A stretch of DNA of 22,442 bases from Bacteroidota bacterium. Lineage in GTDB: Bacteria > Bacteroidota > Bacteroidia > Flavobacteriales > Weeksellaceae. The DNA is taken from NCBI GenBank assembly GCA_018266965.1, contig JAFDZJ010000393.1, positions 1 to 22,442 on the forward strand, written 5' to 3'. Below, piece by piece: positions 1 through 6,999 of this stretch (within the stretch, counting starts at the first letter, position 1; each line of letters begins with the position of its first letter). Below the pieces are notes generated by a model, which did not search any database, had not been told where the DNA came from, and saw only the letters and a list, made by a program, of their open reading frames with translations. Position numbers and translations under genes: made by a program.

Positions 1-135
1 TACATTATTATTGATGATTGGGGCGCAGTGGAAGGATGTAAGCTGGCGGTTTTGGATTACAGAAAACAAAACAATATTACTGCAGAGATCGTGCCTATAG
101 ATTTGGATGGCATATATTGGAAAAAACTGTATTAA
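1..135 (+). CDS. TylF/MycF-type O-methyltransferase, C-terminal fragment
   Basis: Reading frame 1 is open from the window edge to TAA at 133-135 and gives the last 44 residues of a protein. The start IIIDDWGAVEGCKLAVLDYR resembles the end of the macrocin O-methyltransferase (TylF) family, where an acidic I-x-DD-W/Y stretch precedes a G-C-x-x-A-V segment and the chain closes with a short strand (here EIVPIDLDGIYWKK). Family members transfer methyl from SAM to a sugar hydroxyl, and in glycan loci they usually methylate a polysaccharide residue. The gene ends 20 nt before the glycosyltransferase, so both are probably on one transcript. The 5' part is outside the window, so catalytic residues cannot be checked. 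The family call rests on a short segment. Confidence 0.7.
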   Translation, partial: YIIIDDWGAVEGCKLAVLDYRKQNNITAEIVPIDLDGIYWKKLY

Positions 136-155
136 AAGATTAGTGGATCATAGGA

Positions 156-1151
156 ATGAATAAAATTATCGCATTAACGATATGTAGCAATAATTTTTTG
201 GCACAGGCTAAAACAATGTTAGATTCTTTAGAGGTACAGCACCCAGAGATAAAAAAATATATTTTTTTAGTAGATATTAAAGATGCAACTATTGATTATT
301 CATTTTTACATCCGGCCGAATTAGTAGTAGTAAACGAAGAAATAGTACATGATTTTAATTCGCTAGTAAAACAATTAAGCGTAATAGAATTAAATTCAGC
401 AATTCGTCCTTTTGTATTTCAATATTTAATTGATAAAAACATTGATGCTCAACGCTTTTATTATATTGACCCTGATGTTTATATATATAGCCGATTAGAT
501 CTTTTAGATAAGTTATTAGAAAGTGAAGATTTAATAATTACACCTCATTTTTTATCTCCAATATCTATTGATGGTAACACTCCTTCTGAGAATCTCGCTT
601 TAAACTATGGCACGTTTAACTTGGGATTTCTTGCATTGAATCCTAAAAGCGATAGTATAAAACAGTTTTTGTTTTGGTGGGGTGAGCGGACAAAACGTTT
701 TGGATATATAGATGTTACGAATGGATATTTTGTAGATCAGATATGGTTTAATTTGGTACCTGTTTATTTTAGCAAAGTATATGTACTAAAACACCCCGGC
801 TTTAATATGGCTTGTTGGAATTTGCATGAAAGAGAAATAGCTCAATATACGGAGGATGGGAAAGTTTTTTTAAAATCAGGCGATGAATTGGTTTTTTATC
901 ATTTCAGTTTATGGACTTTCTTTAAGCCTGATCAGTTATGTAAAAATTTTACAAGGTTTGATTTTAATAACAGAAAAGACTTGGAATTATTATATTATAA
1001 TTATTATCAAAAACTAAAAAAAAATAATATCGAATACTTTTCTAAAATCAATTGTAAATTATCGTTTAAAAACAATACAAAACAAAGTTTTTTAAAACGA
1101 TTAATGACACCAAGCGCTCAATTAATGAAGAAATTCTGGCAAAAATTATAA
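156..1151 (+). CDS. Putative glycosyltransferase, GT-A-like
   Basis: A 331-residue soluble protein without signal peptide or membrane segment. The N-terminus (IIALTICSNNFLAQAKTMLD) and the acidic motif YYIDPDVYIYS (DPD at about residues 105-107) fit a GT-A nucleotide-diphospho-sugar transferase in which DxD binds the metal and sugar nucleotide. Further aromatic-rich blocks (NYGTFNLGFLALN near 150, VDQIWFNLVP near 195, FYHFSLW near 250) look like the acceptor half of an uncharacterised glycosyltransferase family found in sugar loci; I cannot assign a CAZy family. Its stop overlaps the ATG of the ABC permease by one base (TAATG), so the two are translationally coupled. It probably extends or caps the glycan exported by the adjacent Wzm/Wzt pair. 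Donor and acceptor are unknown. The first residues and the ATG at 156 suit the start. Confidence 0.72.
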   Translation: MNKIIALTICSNNFLAQAKTMLDSLEVQHPEIKKYIFLVDIKDATIDYSFLHPAELVVVNEEIVHDFNSLVKQLSVIELNSAIRPFVFQYLIDKNIDAQRFYYIDPDVYIYSRLDLLDKLLESEDLIITPHFLSPISIDGNTPSENLALNYGTFNLGFLALNPKSDSIKQFLFWWGERTKRFGYIDVTNGYFVDQIWFNLVPVYFSKVYVLKHPGFNMACWNLHEREIAQYTEDGKVFLKSGDELVFYHFSLWTFFKPDQLCKNFTRFDFNNRKDLELLYYNYYQKLKKNNIEYFSKINCKLSFKNNTKQSFLKRLMTPSAQLMKKFWQKL

Positions 1152-1978
1152 TGGAGCAAAGAATTATTATAAGACAGGATAACACAGAGAAGAACTATTG
1201 GAAAGATTTATGGAATTATAGAGAATTATTTTACATCCTTAGTTGGAGAGATATAAAGGTTCGGTATAAGCAGACGGTATTAGGTATTCTTTGGGCTGTT
1301 ATCAGGCCGTTACTTACTATGATTGTTTTTACAGTCTTGTTTGGAAAAGTAGCAAAAATGGATACGCTGAGTACTATGCCGTATAGTATTATTGTCTTTG
1401 CCGGATTATTAGCTTGGCAGTTTTTTTCTGCTGCAATATCAGAAAGTAGTAATAGCTTAATTGAAAATGTAAATTTGGTTACAAAAGTCTATTTCCCTCG
1501 TTTAATTATTCCGGTAAGTTCTATTATTACATGTTTTATTGACTTTTTAATCTCATTTATAATTTTACTTTTATTGTTTATAGTATTTCAATATACCCCA
1601 CCGATACAGATTTTGGCTTTGCCATTTTTTGTGTTGCTATTATTCATAGTTACAATTGGTAGTGGTTTATTATTAACTACATTGAATGTTAAGTATAGAG
1701 ATTTTCGGTATATCGTTCCTTTCATAGTGCAGTTTGGTTTATTTATTTCCCCTGTTGGTTTTAGTAGTAATATGGTTCCGGCGCAATGGCAGTGGGCATA
1801 TTCGTTAAATCCAATGGTAGGTGTGATTGATGGATTTCGCTGGTGTATTATTCAAGGCGCACCAAATCCTTTCTTGCAATATCCTTTTTATATCTCTGCG
1901 AGCATTGCTATCTTACTAGCCTTTTCATCCATAAGTTTATTCAGAAGGATGGAGAAAAGTTTCGCAGACCTTATTTAA
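1151..1978 (+). CDS. wzm: Polysaccharide/O-antigen ABC transporter permease (Wzm-like)
   Basis: A 275-residue integral membrane protein of the ABC-2 permease family. A cytoplasmic N-terminal region containing LSWRDIKVRYKQTVLGILWA, the hallmark entry helix of Wzm/TagG/KpsM permeases, is followed by about six hydrophobic segments (near 55-80, 110-135, 145-170, 175-200, 210-230 and 245-265). NPMVGVIDGFRW before the last segment is also typical. The protein forms the inner-membrane channel that moves lipid-linked glycan to the periplasm, powered by the ATPase encoded 17 nt downstream. The start overlaps the previous stop. Length and motif order match the family. Specificity for O-antigen rather than capsule or teichoic-like glycan cannot be read from the permease alone. 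Confidence 0.93.
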   Translation: MEQRIIIRQDNTEKNYWKDLWNYRELFYILSWRDIKVRYKQTVLGILWAVIRPLLTMIVFTVLFGKVAKMDTLSTMPYSIIVFAGLLAWQFFSAAISESSNSLIENVNLVTKVYFPRLIIPVSSIITCFIDFLISFIILLLLFIVFQYTPPIQILALPFFVLLLFIVTIGSGLLLTTLNVKYRDFRYIVPFIVQFGLFISPVGFSSNMVPAQWQWAYSLNPMVGVIDGFRWCIIQGAPNPFLQYPFYISASIAILLAFSSISLFRRMEKSFADLI

Positions 1979-1995
1979 AAGAAAGTTTATTTTCT

Positions 1996-3210
1996 GTGTC
2001 ACCTATTATAAAAGTTAAACAATTAGGTAAAAGATATACGATTCGCCACGAGGCGAGAGAGCGATATACTGCTTTACGTGATGTAATTAATAAAAAGACA
2101 AAAACAGTATTTAGACGTTCAAAAAAAAGTCAACCTGCTAAAGAAGAATTTTGGGCATTGAAGGAACTGAGCTTTGAATTAAAGCAAGGCGAAGCGTTAG
2201 GAATTGTAGGGCGTAATGGTGCAGGGAAAAGCACACTGCTGAAACTACTGAGTCGAATCACAGAGCCTTCAACGGGAGAAATTGAAATTAGGGGTAAAGT
2301 AGCTACTTTATTAGAAGTAGGTACAGGCTTTCATCCGGAACTAACCGGCAAAGAGAATATTTTCCTTAATGGTGCTATTTTAGGAATGAAGCGACATGAG
2401 ATTAAAAAAAGATTTGATGAAATAGTTGATTTTTCAGGAGTTGAAAAATTTATTGATACACCAGTTAAGCGTTTTAGTAGTGGCATGTATATGCGATTGG
2501 CTTTTGCGATTGCCGCCCATTTAGAGCCTGATATATTAATTGTTGATGAAGTGTTGGCTGTTGGTGATGCAGAGTTTCAGGAGAAGTGTTTAGGAAAAAT
2601 GAATGAAGTAACAAAAGAAAAAGGCCGTACTGTGTTGTTTGTTAGTCATAATTTATCGGCAATTCAACAATTGTGTCCTCTTTCTCTTTGTCTGCAAAAC
2701 GGTCGACTCAGTCAAATAGGACCTACAAAAAATGTAATAGATCATTATCTAGACATTAAAGAGGAGAATTGTAAATTTATTCCACATAGCAATAAAGATA
2801 TTTATATAGCAGACTTTTTTGTGGAAGGGGAAAACAGTAGTCAACTCATTCCCGGAAAAGGCTGTCTTTTTACGTTGGTTATATATTCAAAGACAGTAAG
2901 TGCAAAGCTTCATTTTGGAATTGGCGTAAATGATAAAATGGGAAATAGAATTTTTACACCGTTTACAAAATACGATTCTGAAGGATTAGTGCTTCAGCAA
3001 GGTGATAATCAAGTTCATTGTCAAATTGAATCATTACCATTAATGCCGGGAAACTATGATATACATTTATATGTGGGAAGCGCATTTGATGCTTACGATT
3101 ATGTGGCAGGAGGAGTGCATCTCACTATATCGCCTTATCCATTTTTTAAATACACGATGCCGGTAGAAGGGCAAGGCGCTGTTATATTAAAACAGAATTG
3201 GTATTTGTAA
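1996..3210 (+). CDS. wzt: Polysaccharide ABC transporter ATP-binding protein with C-terminal glycan-binding domain (Wzt-like)
   Basis: The frame is open from 1843, but that part overlaps wzm and encodes nothing family-like. The GTG at 1996 gives a normal start (M-S-P-I-I-K-V-K-Q-L-G-K-R-Y), 17 nt after the wzm stop and about 10 nt after AAAGAAAG. The result is 404 residues. The ATPase half has Walker A GRNGAGKS (72-79), signature SSGM (161-164), Walker B ILIVDE (180-185) and H-loop His218. GTGFHPELTGKENIFLNG is diagnostic for the O-antigen/TagH subfamily. Residues of about 265-404 form an extra beta-rich domain. In characterised Wzt proteins of this layout that domain binds the modified non-reducing end of the O-chain and so couples capping to export. 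The specific ligand here is unknown. Confidence 0.92.
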   Translation: MSPIIKVKQLGKRYTIRHEARERYTALRDVINKKTKTVFRRSKKSQPAKEEFWALKELSFELKQGEALGIVGRNGAGKSTLLKLLSRITEPSTGEIEIRGKVATLLEVGTGFHPELTGKENIFLNGAILGMKRHEIKKRFDEIVDFSGVEKFIDTPVKRFSSGMYMRLAFAIAAHLEPDILIVDEVLAVGDAEFQEKCLGKMNEVTKEKGRTVLFVSHNLSAIQQLCPLSLCLQNGRLSQIGPTKNVIDHYLDIKEENCKFIPHSNKDIYIADFFVEGENSSQLIPGKGCLFTLVIYSKTVSAKLHFGIGVNDKMGNRIFTPFTKYDSEGLVLQQGDNQVHCQIESLPLMPGNYDIHLYVGSAFDAYDYVAGGVHLTISPYPFFKYTMPVEGQGAVILKQNWYL

Positions 3211-3299
3211 ATGGTCAAATTATTTATTGTTTTAATTTATTCAATCCTGAATATTAGAAGCATATTTAACATAGACATTTTGTATTTAATAAAATAAGT

Positions 3300-3869
3300 A
3301 TGAATTTTTTTGCAAATGCTACAGCAGTTATTGATGAAGGTTGCATAATAGGAGAAGGTACCAAGATTTGGCACTTTAGCCATATAATGTCCGGCTGTGT
3401 TATTGGTGAAAACTGTAACATTGGCCAAAACGTAGTAGTCTCCCCGAAAGTTGTTTTAGGAAATAATGTACGGGTTCAAAATAATGTATCTATATATGAA
3501 GGTGTAATTTGTGAGGACGATGTATTTCTCGGGCCTTCTATGGTATTTACGAATGTAGTTAATCCAAGAAGCGCAGTATCCAGAAAAAATGAGTACAAAA
3601 CTACATTAGTAAAGCGTGGTGCAAGCATTGGCGCAAATGCAACGATTGTTTGTGGTAATGAAATTGGCGAATTTGCTTTTATTGGGGCAGGAGCCGTTGT
3701 TACAAAACCGGTTTTGCCTTATGCATTGGTAATGGGCAATCCAGCCCATCAAAAAGGTTGGGTTAGCGAATTGGGACATAAACTTGAGTTTGATATTGCC
3801 GGTAATGCAGTTTGCCCGGAAAGTGGGCAGCAGTATGTTTTGCAAAATAATGAAGTGAGAAGAAAATAA
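3300..3869 (+). CDS. wlbB: UDP-2-acetamido-3-amino-2,3-dideoxyglucuronate N-acetyltransferase (WlbB/WbpD-like)
   Basis: A 189-residue left-handed beta-helix acyltransferase. Hexapeptide repeats run through the protein (for example IIGEGTKIW, VIGENCNIGQNVVV, SIGANATIVCGNEIGEFAFIGAGAVV). The loop FLGPSMVFTNVVNPRSAV and the block EYKTTLVKRGASIGANATIV are characteristic of the WbpD/WlbB group. That group acetylates the 3-amino group of UDP-GlcNAc(3N)A to give UDP-2,3-diacetamido-2,3-dideoxyglucuronate, an O-antigen precursor. The oxidoreductase of the same pathway (wlbA) follows but is separated by an inserted cassette. The ATG at 3300 lies 89 nt after wzt, and the first residues align with the family N-terminus. 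Action on a dTDP-3-amino sugar instead cannot be excluded, but the sequence looks WlbB-like rather than FdtC/QdtC-like. Confidence 0.88.
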   Translation: MNFFANATAVIDEGCIIGEGTKIWHFSHIMSGCVIGENCNIGQNVVVSPKVVLGNNVRVQNNVSIYEGVICEDDVFLGPSMVFTNVVNPRSAVSRKNEYKTTLVKRGASIGANATIVCGNEIGEFAFIGAGAVVTKPVLPYALVMGNPAHQKGWVSELGHKLEFDIAGNAVCPESGQQYVLQNNEVRRK

Positions 3870-3941
3870 GAACGACGAGCGAAGAGAAAAGCAATTTGTT
3901 GTTAGAGATAGTAAAAATGAAACTAAATTTTTTTGATAAGT

Positions 3942-3959
3942 TTGAGATTAAGGTTGAGA
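3942..3959. repeat. Left inverted-repeat arm of the four-helix-bundle cassette
   Basis: TTGAGATTAAGGTTGAGA here is the exact reverse complement of 4355-4372. The arm is internally repetitive: 3938-3949 and 3950-3961 are 12-base direct repeats (AAGTTTGAGATT and AAGGTTGAGATT, one mismatch). In RNA the two arms could form an 18-bp duplex enclosing the whole small gene. Confidence 0.9.
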
Positions 3960-4003
3960 TTGGGAAGTTCTTGTGAGAAGAAGGATTACCATAAAATGAT
4001 GTG

Positions 4004-4366
4004 ATGTATAATGATTTTTCAGAAATGCCTGTATGGAGAATAGGTGAGAAGGTTGTGGAAGATATATATAAACTGACCGAGTCTTTACCCAGAAAGGAAG
4101 ACTATGCTTTATGTTCCCAATTACGGCGTGCGGCAATGAGCATTACAGGCAATATTGCAGAAGCTTTTGGCAGAGGTCATAAAAAAGATAAAATTAATTT
4201 TTACTATTATGCGCGGGGTAGTGCTTATGAGGTTAGGAGTCACTTATTAACAGGAGTGAAAGCAGGATATTTTACTGATTATAGTATTAATGTTATTGAT
4301 CAAGATTGTAAAAGCATAGTGGAATCTTTGGATAAAATAATAAAAGGACTCCGTTCTCAACCTTAA
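4004..4366 (+). CDS. Four-helix-bundle protein (23S rRNA intervening-sequence / S23 family)
   Basis: A 120-residue all-helical protein without signal peptide or membrane segment. Family features are the N-terminal M-P-V-W-R-I-G-E-K helix, the central S-Q-L-R-R-A-A-M-S-I-T-G-N-I-A-E-A-F-G-R-G turn, and the YYYARGSAYEVRSHL segment. Members were first described as ORFs inside 23S rRNA intervening sequences and form helical-bundle oligomers; their molecular role is not established. They are also distant relatives of the Avd accessory protein of diversity-generating retroelements. ATG 4004 is preferred; GTG 4001 is the only other in-frame start before the stop at 3992. The last codons (RSQP and stop) lie inside or beside the right repeat arm, so gene and repeat form one unit. 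The gene has no evident role in polysaccharide synthesis. Confidence 0.88.
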   Translation: MYNDFSEMPVWRIGEKVVEDIYKLTESLPRKEDYALCSQLRRAAMSITGNIAEAFGRGHKKDKINFYYYARGSAYEVRSHLLTGVKAGYFTDYSINVIDQDCKSIVESLDKIIKGLRSQP

Positions 4367-4372
4367 TCTCAA
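4355..4372. repeat. Right inverted-repeat arm of the four-helix-bundle cassette
   Basis: TCTCAACCTTAATCTCAA is the exact reverse complement of the left arm. It contains the stop codon of the four-helix-bundle gene (4364-4366), is followed by further CTCAAC copies up to about 4379, and ends 14 nt before the TTG start of wlbA. It may therefore affect translation of wlbA. Confidence 0.9.
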
Positions 4373-4386
4373 CCTCAACTTTCATA

Positions 4387-5280
4387 TTGAAAAACTTCGT
4401 ACTCATAGGTGCAGCAGGTTATATTGCCCCCAAGCATTTTCAAGCCATAAAAGAAACAGGTAATAATTTACTCGCTGCAATGGACCCACATGATTCTGTA
4501 GGAATATTAGACAGCTATTTTCCTGATACGGATTTCTTTACAGAGTTTGAGCGTTTTGATCGACATTGTGAAAAGTTAAAAAGGCAGGGAAAAAAGATTG
4601 ATTATGTAGTGGTGTGTAGTCCTAACTATCTTCATGATGCGCATTGCCGATTCGGTTTGCGTATAGGAGCTGATGTAATATGCGAAAAACCGGTAGTATT
4701 AAATCCATGGAATTTAGAAGCTTTAATAGAAATGGAAAAAGAAACCGGAAAGAAAATTTATCCTATTCTGCAATTACGTTATCATCCGGAAATTATTGCA
4801 CTGAAAGAAAAAATTGATAATGAGCAATCCGGTAAAAAATATAAGGTAGAATTAAAATATATAACACCAAGAGGGAAATGGTATCATTATAGTTGGAAAG
4901 GAGATGAGCATAAGAGCGGCGGATTAGCAGCAAATATTGGTATTCATTTCTTTGATTTGTTACTGTGGATATTCGGTGATGTTGTAAAAGTAAATGTCTT
5001 GGAGAAAAGTAATACGAAAGTGTCGGGTTTTTTGGAATTACAAAAGGCAGAGGTTCAATGGCTATTGAGCATAGATTCTGATAGATTACAACGAAAATAT
5101 GTTTCGGGAGCTAAATCGTTTAGAGTATTAATTATTGATGGTGTAGCAATTGATTTGAGCAACACATTTGAAAATCTTCATACAATGACTTATAATAATA
5201 TACTCAACAATTCAGGGTTAAACTTATCGGATGCTGTAAAATCAATAGATCTGGTGTATAATATCCGTAACATGAAATAA
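4387..5280 (+). CDS. wlbA: UDP-N-acetyl-2-amino-2-deoxyglucuronate 3-oxidase/dehydrogenase (WlbA/WbpB-like, Gfo/Idh/MocA)
   Basis: A 297-residue Gfo/Idh/MocA oxidoreductase. The Rossmann start KNFVLIGAAGYIAPKHFQAI, the block SVGILDSYFPDTDFFTEFER and the EKP motif (about 100-102) are closely WlbA/WbpB-like. The second-domain motif is GGLAANIGIHFFDLL, with His187 and Asp190. The enzyme oxidises C3 of UDP-GlcNAcA so that a PLP aminotransferase can install the 3-amino group later acetylated by WlbB. There is no in-frame ATG before the conserved N-terminus; TTG at 4387 is the only sensible start and reproduces the family's usual M-K-N-F opening. That TTG sits 14 nt after the cassette's right repeat arm, so the original upstream region may have been altered by the insertion. 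The C-terminus is slightly short for the family but appears intact. Confidence 0.9.
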   Translation: MKNFVLIGAAGYIAPKHFQAIKETGNNLLAAMDPHDSVGILDSYFPDTDFFTEFERFDRHCEKLKRQGKKIDYVVVCSPNYLHDAHCRFGLRIGADVICEKPVVLNPWNLEALIEMEKETGKKIYPILQLRYHPEIIALKEKIDNEQSGKKYKVELKYITPRGKWYHYSWKGDEHKSGGLAANIGIHFFDLLLWIFGDVVKVNVLEKSNTKVSGFLELQKAEVQWLLSIDSDRLQRKYVSGAKSFRVLIIDGVAIDLSNTFENLHTMTYNNILNNSGLNLSDAVKSIDLVYNIRNMK

Positions 5281-5378
5281 TATTCAGCGTGTATGAAATT
5301 TTTTTTAATACAGATTTACTTTCACGCAAAACAGAATGTTTAAGTTTAGGAAAAAACATATAATTTTATACTCACTTT

Positions 5379-5783
5379 ATGAATAAGAACGAACCTTATC
5401 TACTAGAATTTTCCAAAATAGGTGCTTCCAATTTAGGGTACATCTCAGTAGCTGAAAAACAGAATTTACCTTTTGAGGTAAAAAGAATTTATTGGACTTA
5501 CTTTACACCCGAAGATGTGCAAAGAGGCGGGCATGCGCATTATGAGCTGGAGCAAATTTTAATAGCAGTAGCAGGGAAAATAATTATTAAAACAGAAATG
5601 CTCGACGGCAAAAAGCAAGAATTTATTTTAGAAAAGCCAAATATCGGATTATACATTCCTCAAATGTGTTGGCGGCAAATGCAATATACCCACAATGCCG
5701 TGCAAATGTGCATTGCCAGCATGGAGTATGCAGAGAGCGATTATATTAGAGAGTATCAAGAATATCTTAGATATAAAAAATAA
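5379..5783 (+). CDS. dTDP-4-keto-6-deoxyglucose 3,4-ketoisomerase, QdtA/FdtA-like cupin
   Basis: A 134-residue single-domain cupin of the WxcM/FdtA/QdtA family. The segment RIYWTYFTPEDVQRGGHAH carries the conserved Tyr (Tyr38) and the paired histidines (His52 and His54) of the active site; LEQILIAVAGKI is the second cupin strand pair. The enzyme moves the keto group of dTDP-4-keto-6-deoxyglucose from C4 to C3, setting up 3-amination. FdtA gives the galacto (Fuc3N) product and QdtA the gluco (Qui3N) product; I cannot tell which from sequence by eye, so no symbol is given. The formyltransferase begins 4 nt downstream and the matching aminotransferase follows, which supports the pathway. A 98-nt gap with no clear signal precedes the gene. 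Confidence 0.85.
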   Translation: MNKNEPYLLEFSKIGASNLGYISVAEKQNLPFEVKRIYWTYFTPEDVQRGGHAHYELEQILIAVAGKIIIKTEMLDGKKQEFILEKPNIGLYIPQMCWRQMQYTHNAVQMCIASMEYAESDYIREYQEYLRYKK

Positions 5784-5787
5784 ATTA

Positions 5788-6999
5788 GTGACTAATAAAG
5801 TTTGTATAGCGGGAAAAAATAATATTGCTGTTGCTATTACTAAATATCTTTTAACTACATTTCCTAATATTGAAATTTTATTTATCTCAAATAAATCTGA
5901 TACTGGAGAGAATGGCTTCCAACGTTCATTTAAATTATTTTGTAATTTAAATAGGATTAGAGAGGTTACTTTGAAAGATGTTTACTCAGAACCAAACATA
6001 ATATTCTTAAGCTTGGAATTCGACACAATAATTAATCCTTCATTGTTTTTAACTTCAGAATTATTTAATATCCATTTTTCATTGCTTCCTGAATATAAAG
6101 GGATGTACACTTCTGCATTACCAATTCTAGAGGGGAAGTTTTACTCAGGTGTGACTTTACACAAAATTGATGACGGAATTGATACCGGTGATATTATTGC
6201 ACAAACTAAATTTGAAATAGATGACGAGATAACGGCAGAACAGCTATATGAATTATACATTGATTATGGAGTGGTTTTAATAAAAGAGAACTTAAGTAAT
6301 ATCTTAAATAAAAGTTATATAGCAGAAAGGCAGCAAAAAGCGTTATCTAGTTATAATTCAAAGAAGAGAATAGACTATAAAAACTTATCAATTAACCACA
6401 ATGCAACAGCATTTCAGGTTAAAAGACAGATAAATGCATTTGTCTTTACAACATACCAACTCCCCATAGTTAAGGGCTACTCAGTTTACAAATCGAAAAT
6501 TCTTGATGAACGAAGTAAAACAAAACCCGGTGAAATAATTACAAGTACACCATTTTTCATTGACATAAGTACAATTGATTATAATCTAAGAGTATATAAA
6601 GATTTACGAAAAGAATTGTTTGAAATAGCACAGAATGGAGAAATTGAACGGTTAAAAATATTTATAGAACAGGCTTATGATTTGAAACAAAAATCTGAAA
6701 GAGGTTGGGATATCTCAATAGTAGCTGCATATAACGATCAGTTTGATTTTTTGAATTTCCTCATAGAAGAGCTTTCATGGAATGTCAATTCAACAAATTA
6801 TAATGGCACAACTTTAGCAATGTATTTAATGACTAAAGTATCACAAGGAGTGAATAGTGATTATTTTGAGACTTTTATTAGGAGGGCAGATATAGATTCA
6901 AGTATTAGAGATTATAATCAATGTAATTTATTTGACTACGCCATACGTTATAATTTAAATGATTCTTTAATTGAATTAATAAGAAAATATTCTAAATGA
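5788..6999 (+). CDS. dTDP-3-amino-3,6-dideoxyhexose N-formyltransferase with C-terminal ankyrin-like domain (QdtF/FdtF-like)
   Basis: The frame extends upstream into the cupin gene, but GTG at 5788 gives the natural start (M-T-N-K-V-C-I-A-G-K-N-N-I-A-V) 4 nt after the cupin stop, for 403 residues. Residues 1 to about 200 form a formyltransferase domain using N10-formyl-tetrahydrofolate. The triad is visible: Asn94 and His96 in FNIHFSLLPEYKG, Asp132 in GIDTGDI. The Asn-to-Asp spacing of 38 equals that of methionyl-tRNA formyltransferase. A small middle domain follows, then about 272-403 is helical with ankyrin-like character (LFEIAQNGEIERLKIFIEQA; DISIVAAYNDQFDFLNFLIE). Sugar N-formyltransferases such as Providencia QdtF carry such a tail, which binds a second dTDP-sugar. 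The product is most likely dTDP-Qui3NFo or dTDP-Fuc3NFo. The stop overlaps the aminotransferase start by 4 nt. Confidence 0.88.
   Translation: MTNKVCIAGKNNIAVAITKYLLTTFPNIEILFISNKSDTGENGFQRSFKLFCNLNRIREVTLKDVYSEPNIIFLSLEFDTIINPSLFLTSELFNIHFSLLPEYKGMYTSALPILEGKFYSGVTLHKIDDGIDTGDIIAQTKFEIDDEITAEQLYELYIDYGVVLIKENLSNILNKSYIAERQQKALSSYNSKKRIDYKNLSINHNATAFQVKRQINAFVFTTYQLPIVKGYSVYKSKILDERSKTKPGEIITSTPFFIDISTIDYNLRVYKDLRKELFEIAQNGEIERLKIFIEQAYDLKQKSERGWDISIVAAYNDQFDFLNFLIEELSWNVNSTNYNGTTLAMYLMTKVSQGVNSDYFETFIRRADIDSSIRDYNQCNLFDYAIRYNLNDSLIELIRKYSK

Larger units (their letters stand above)
3938..4374. mobile_element. IVS-like cassette: four-helix-bundle gene bounded by inverted repeats
   Basis: The segment contains one small gene and nothing else, and is bounded by the 18-bp perfect inverted repeats described separately (3942-3959 and 4355-4372). 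It separates wlbB and wlbA, which belong to one pathway and are read in the same direction. Intervening sequences in 23S rRNA genes of other bacteria have the same layout: complementary ends with an S23 four-helix-bundle ORF in the loop. No transposase, integrase or clear target duplication is visible, so mobility is inferred from context and from family knowledge. Exact ends are uncertain by some 10-20 bases. Confidence 0.55.

Noticed and set aside
1843..1995. N-terminal extension of the ABC ATPase reading frame to 1843
   Set aside because: It overlaps wzm by 136 bases, encodes nothing resembling Wzt, and the GTG at 1996 restores the usual family start.
3917..3976. A 19-codon ORF running through the left repeat arm
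   Set aside because: Its sequence is dictated by the AAGGTTGAGATT repeats, and it has no ribosome-binding site or recognisable product.
4004..4366. Avd accessory protein of a diversity-generating retroelement
   Set aside because: No reverse transcriptase or adenine-rich template/variable repeat pair is in the window; the flanking repeats are perfect inverted arms instead.
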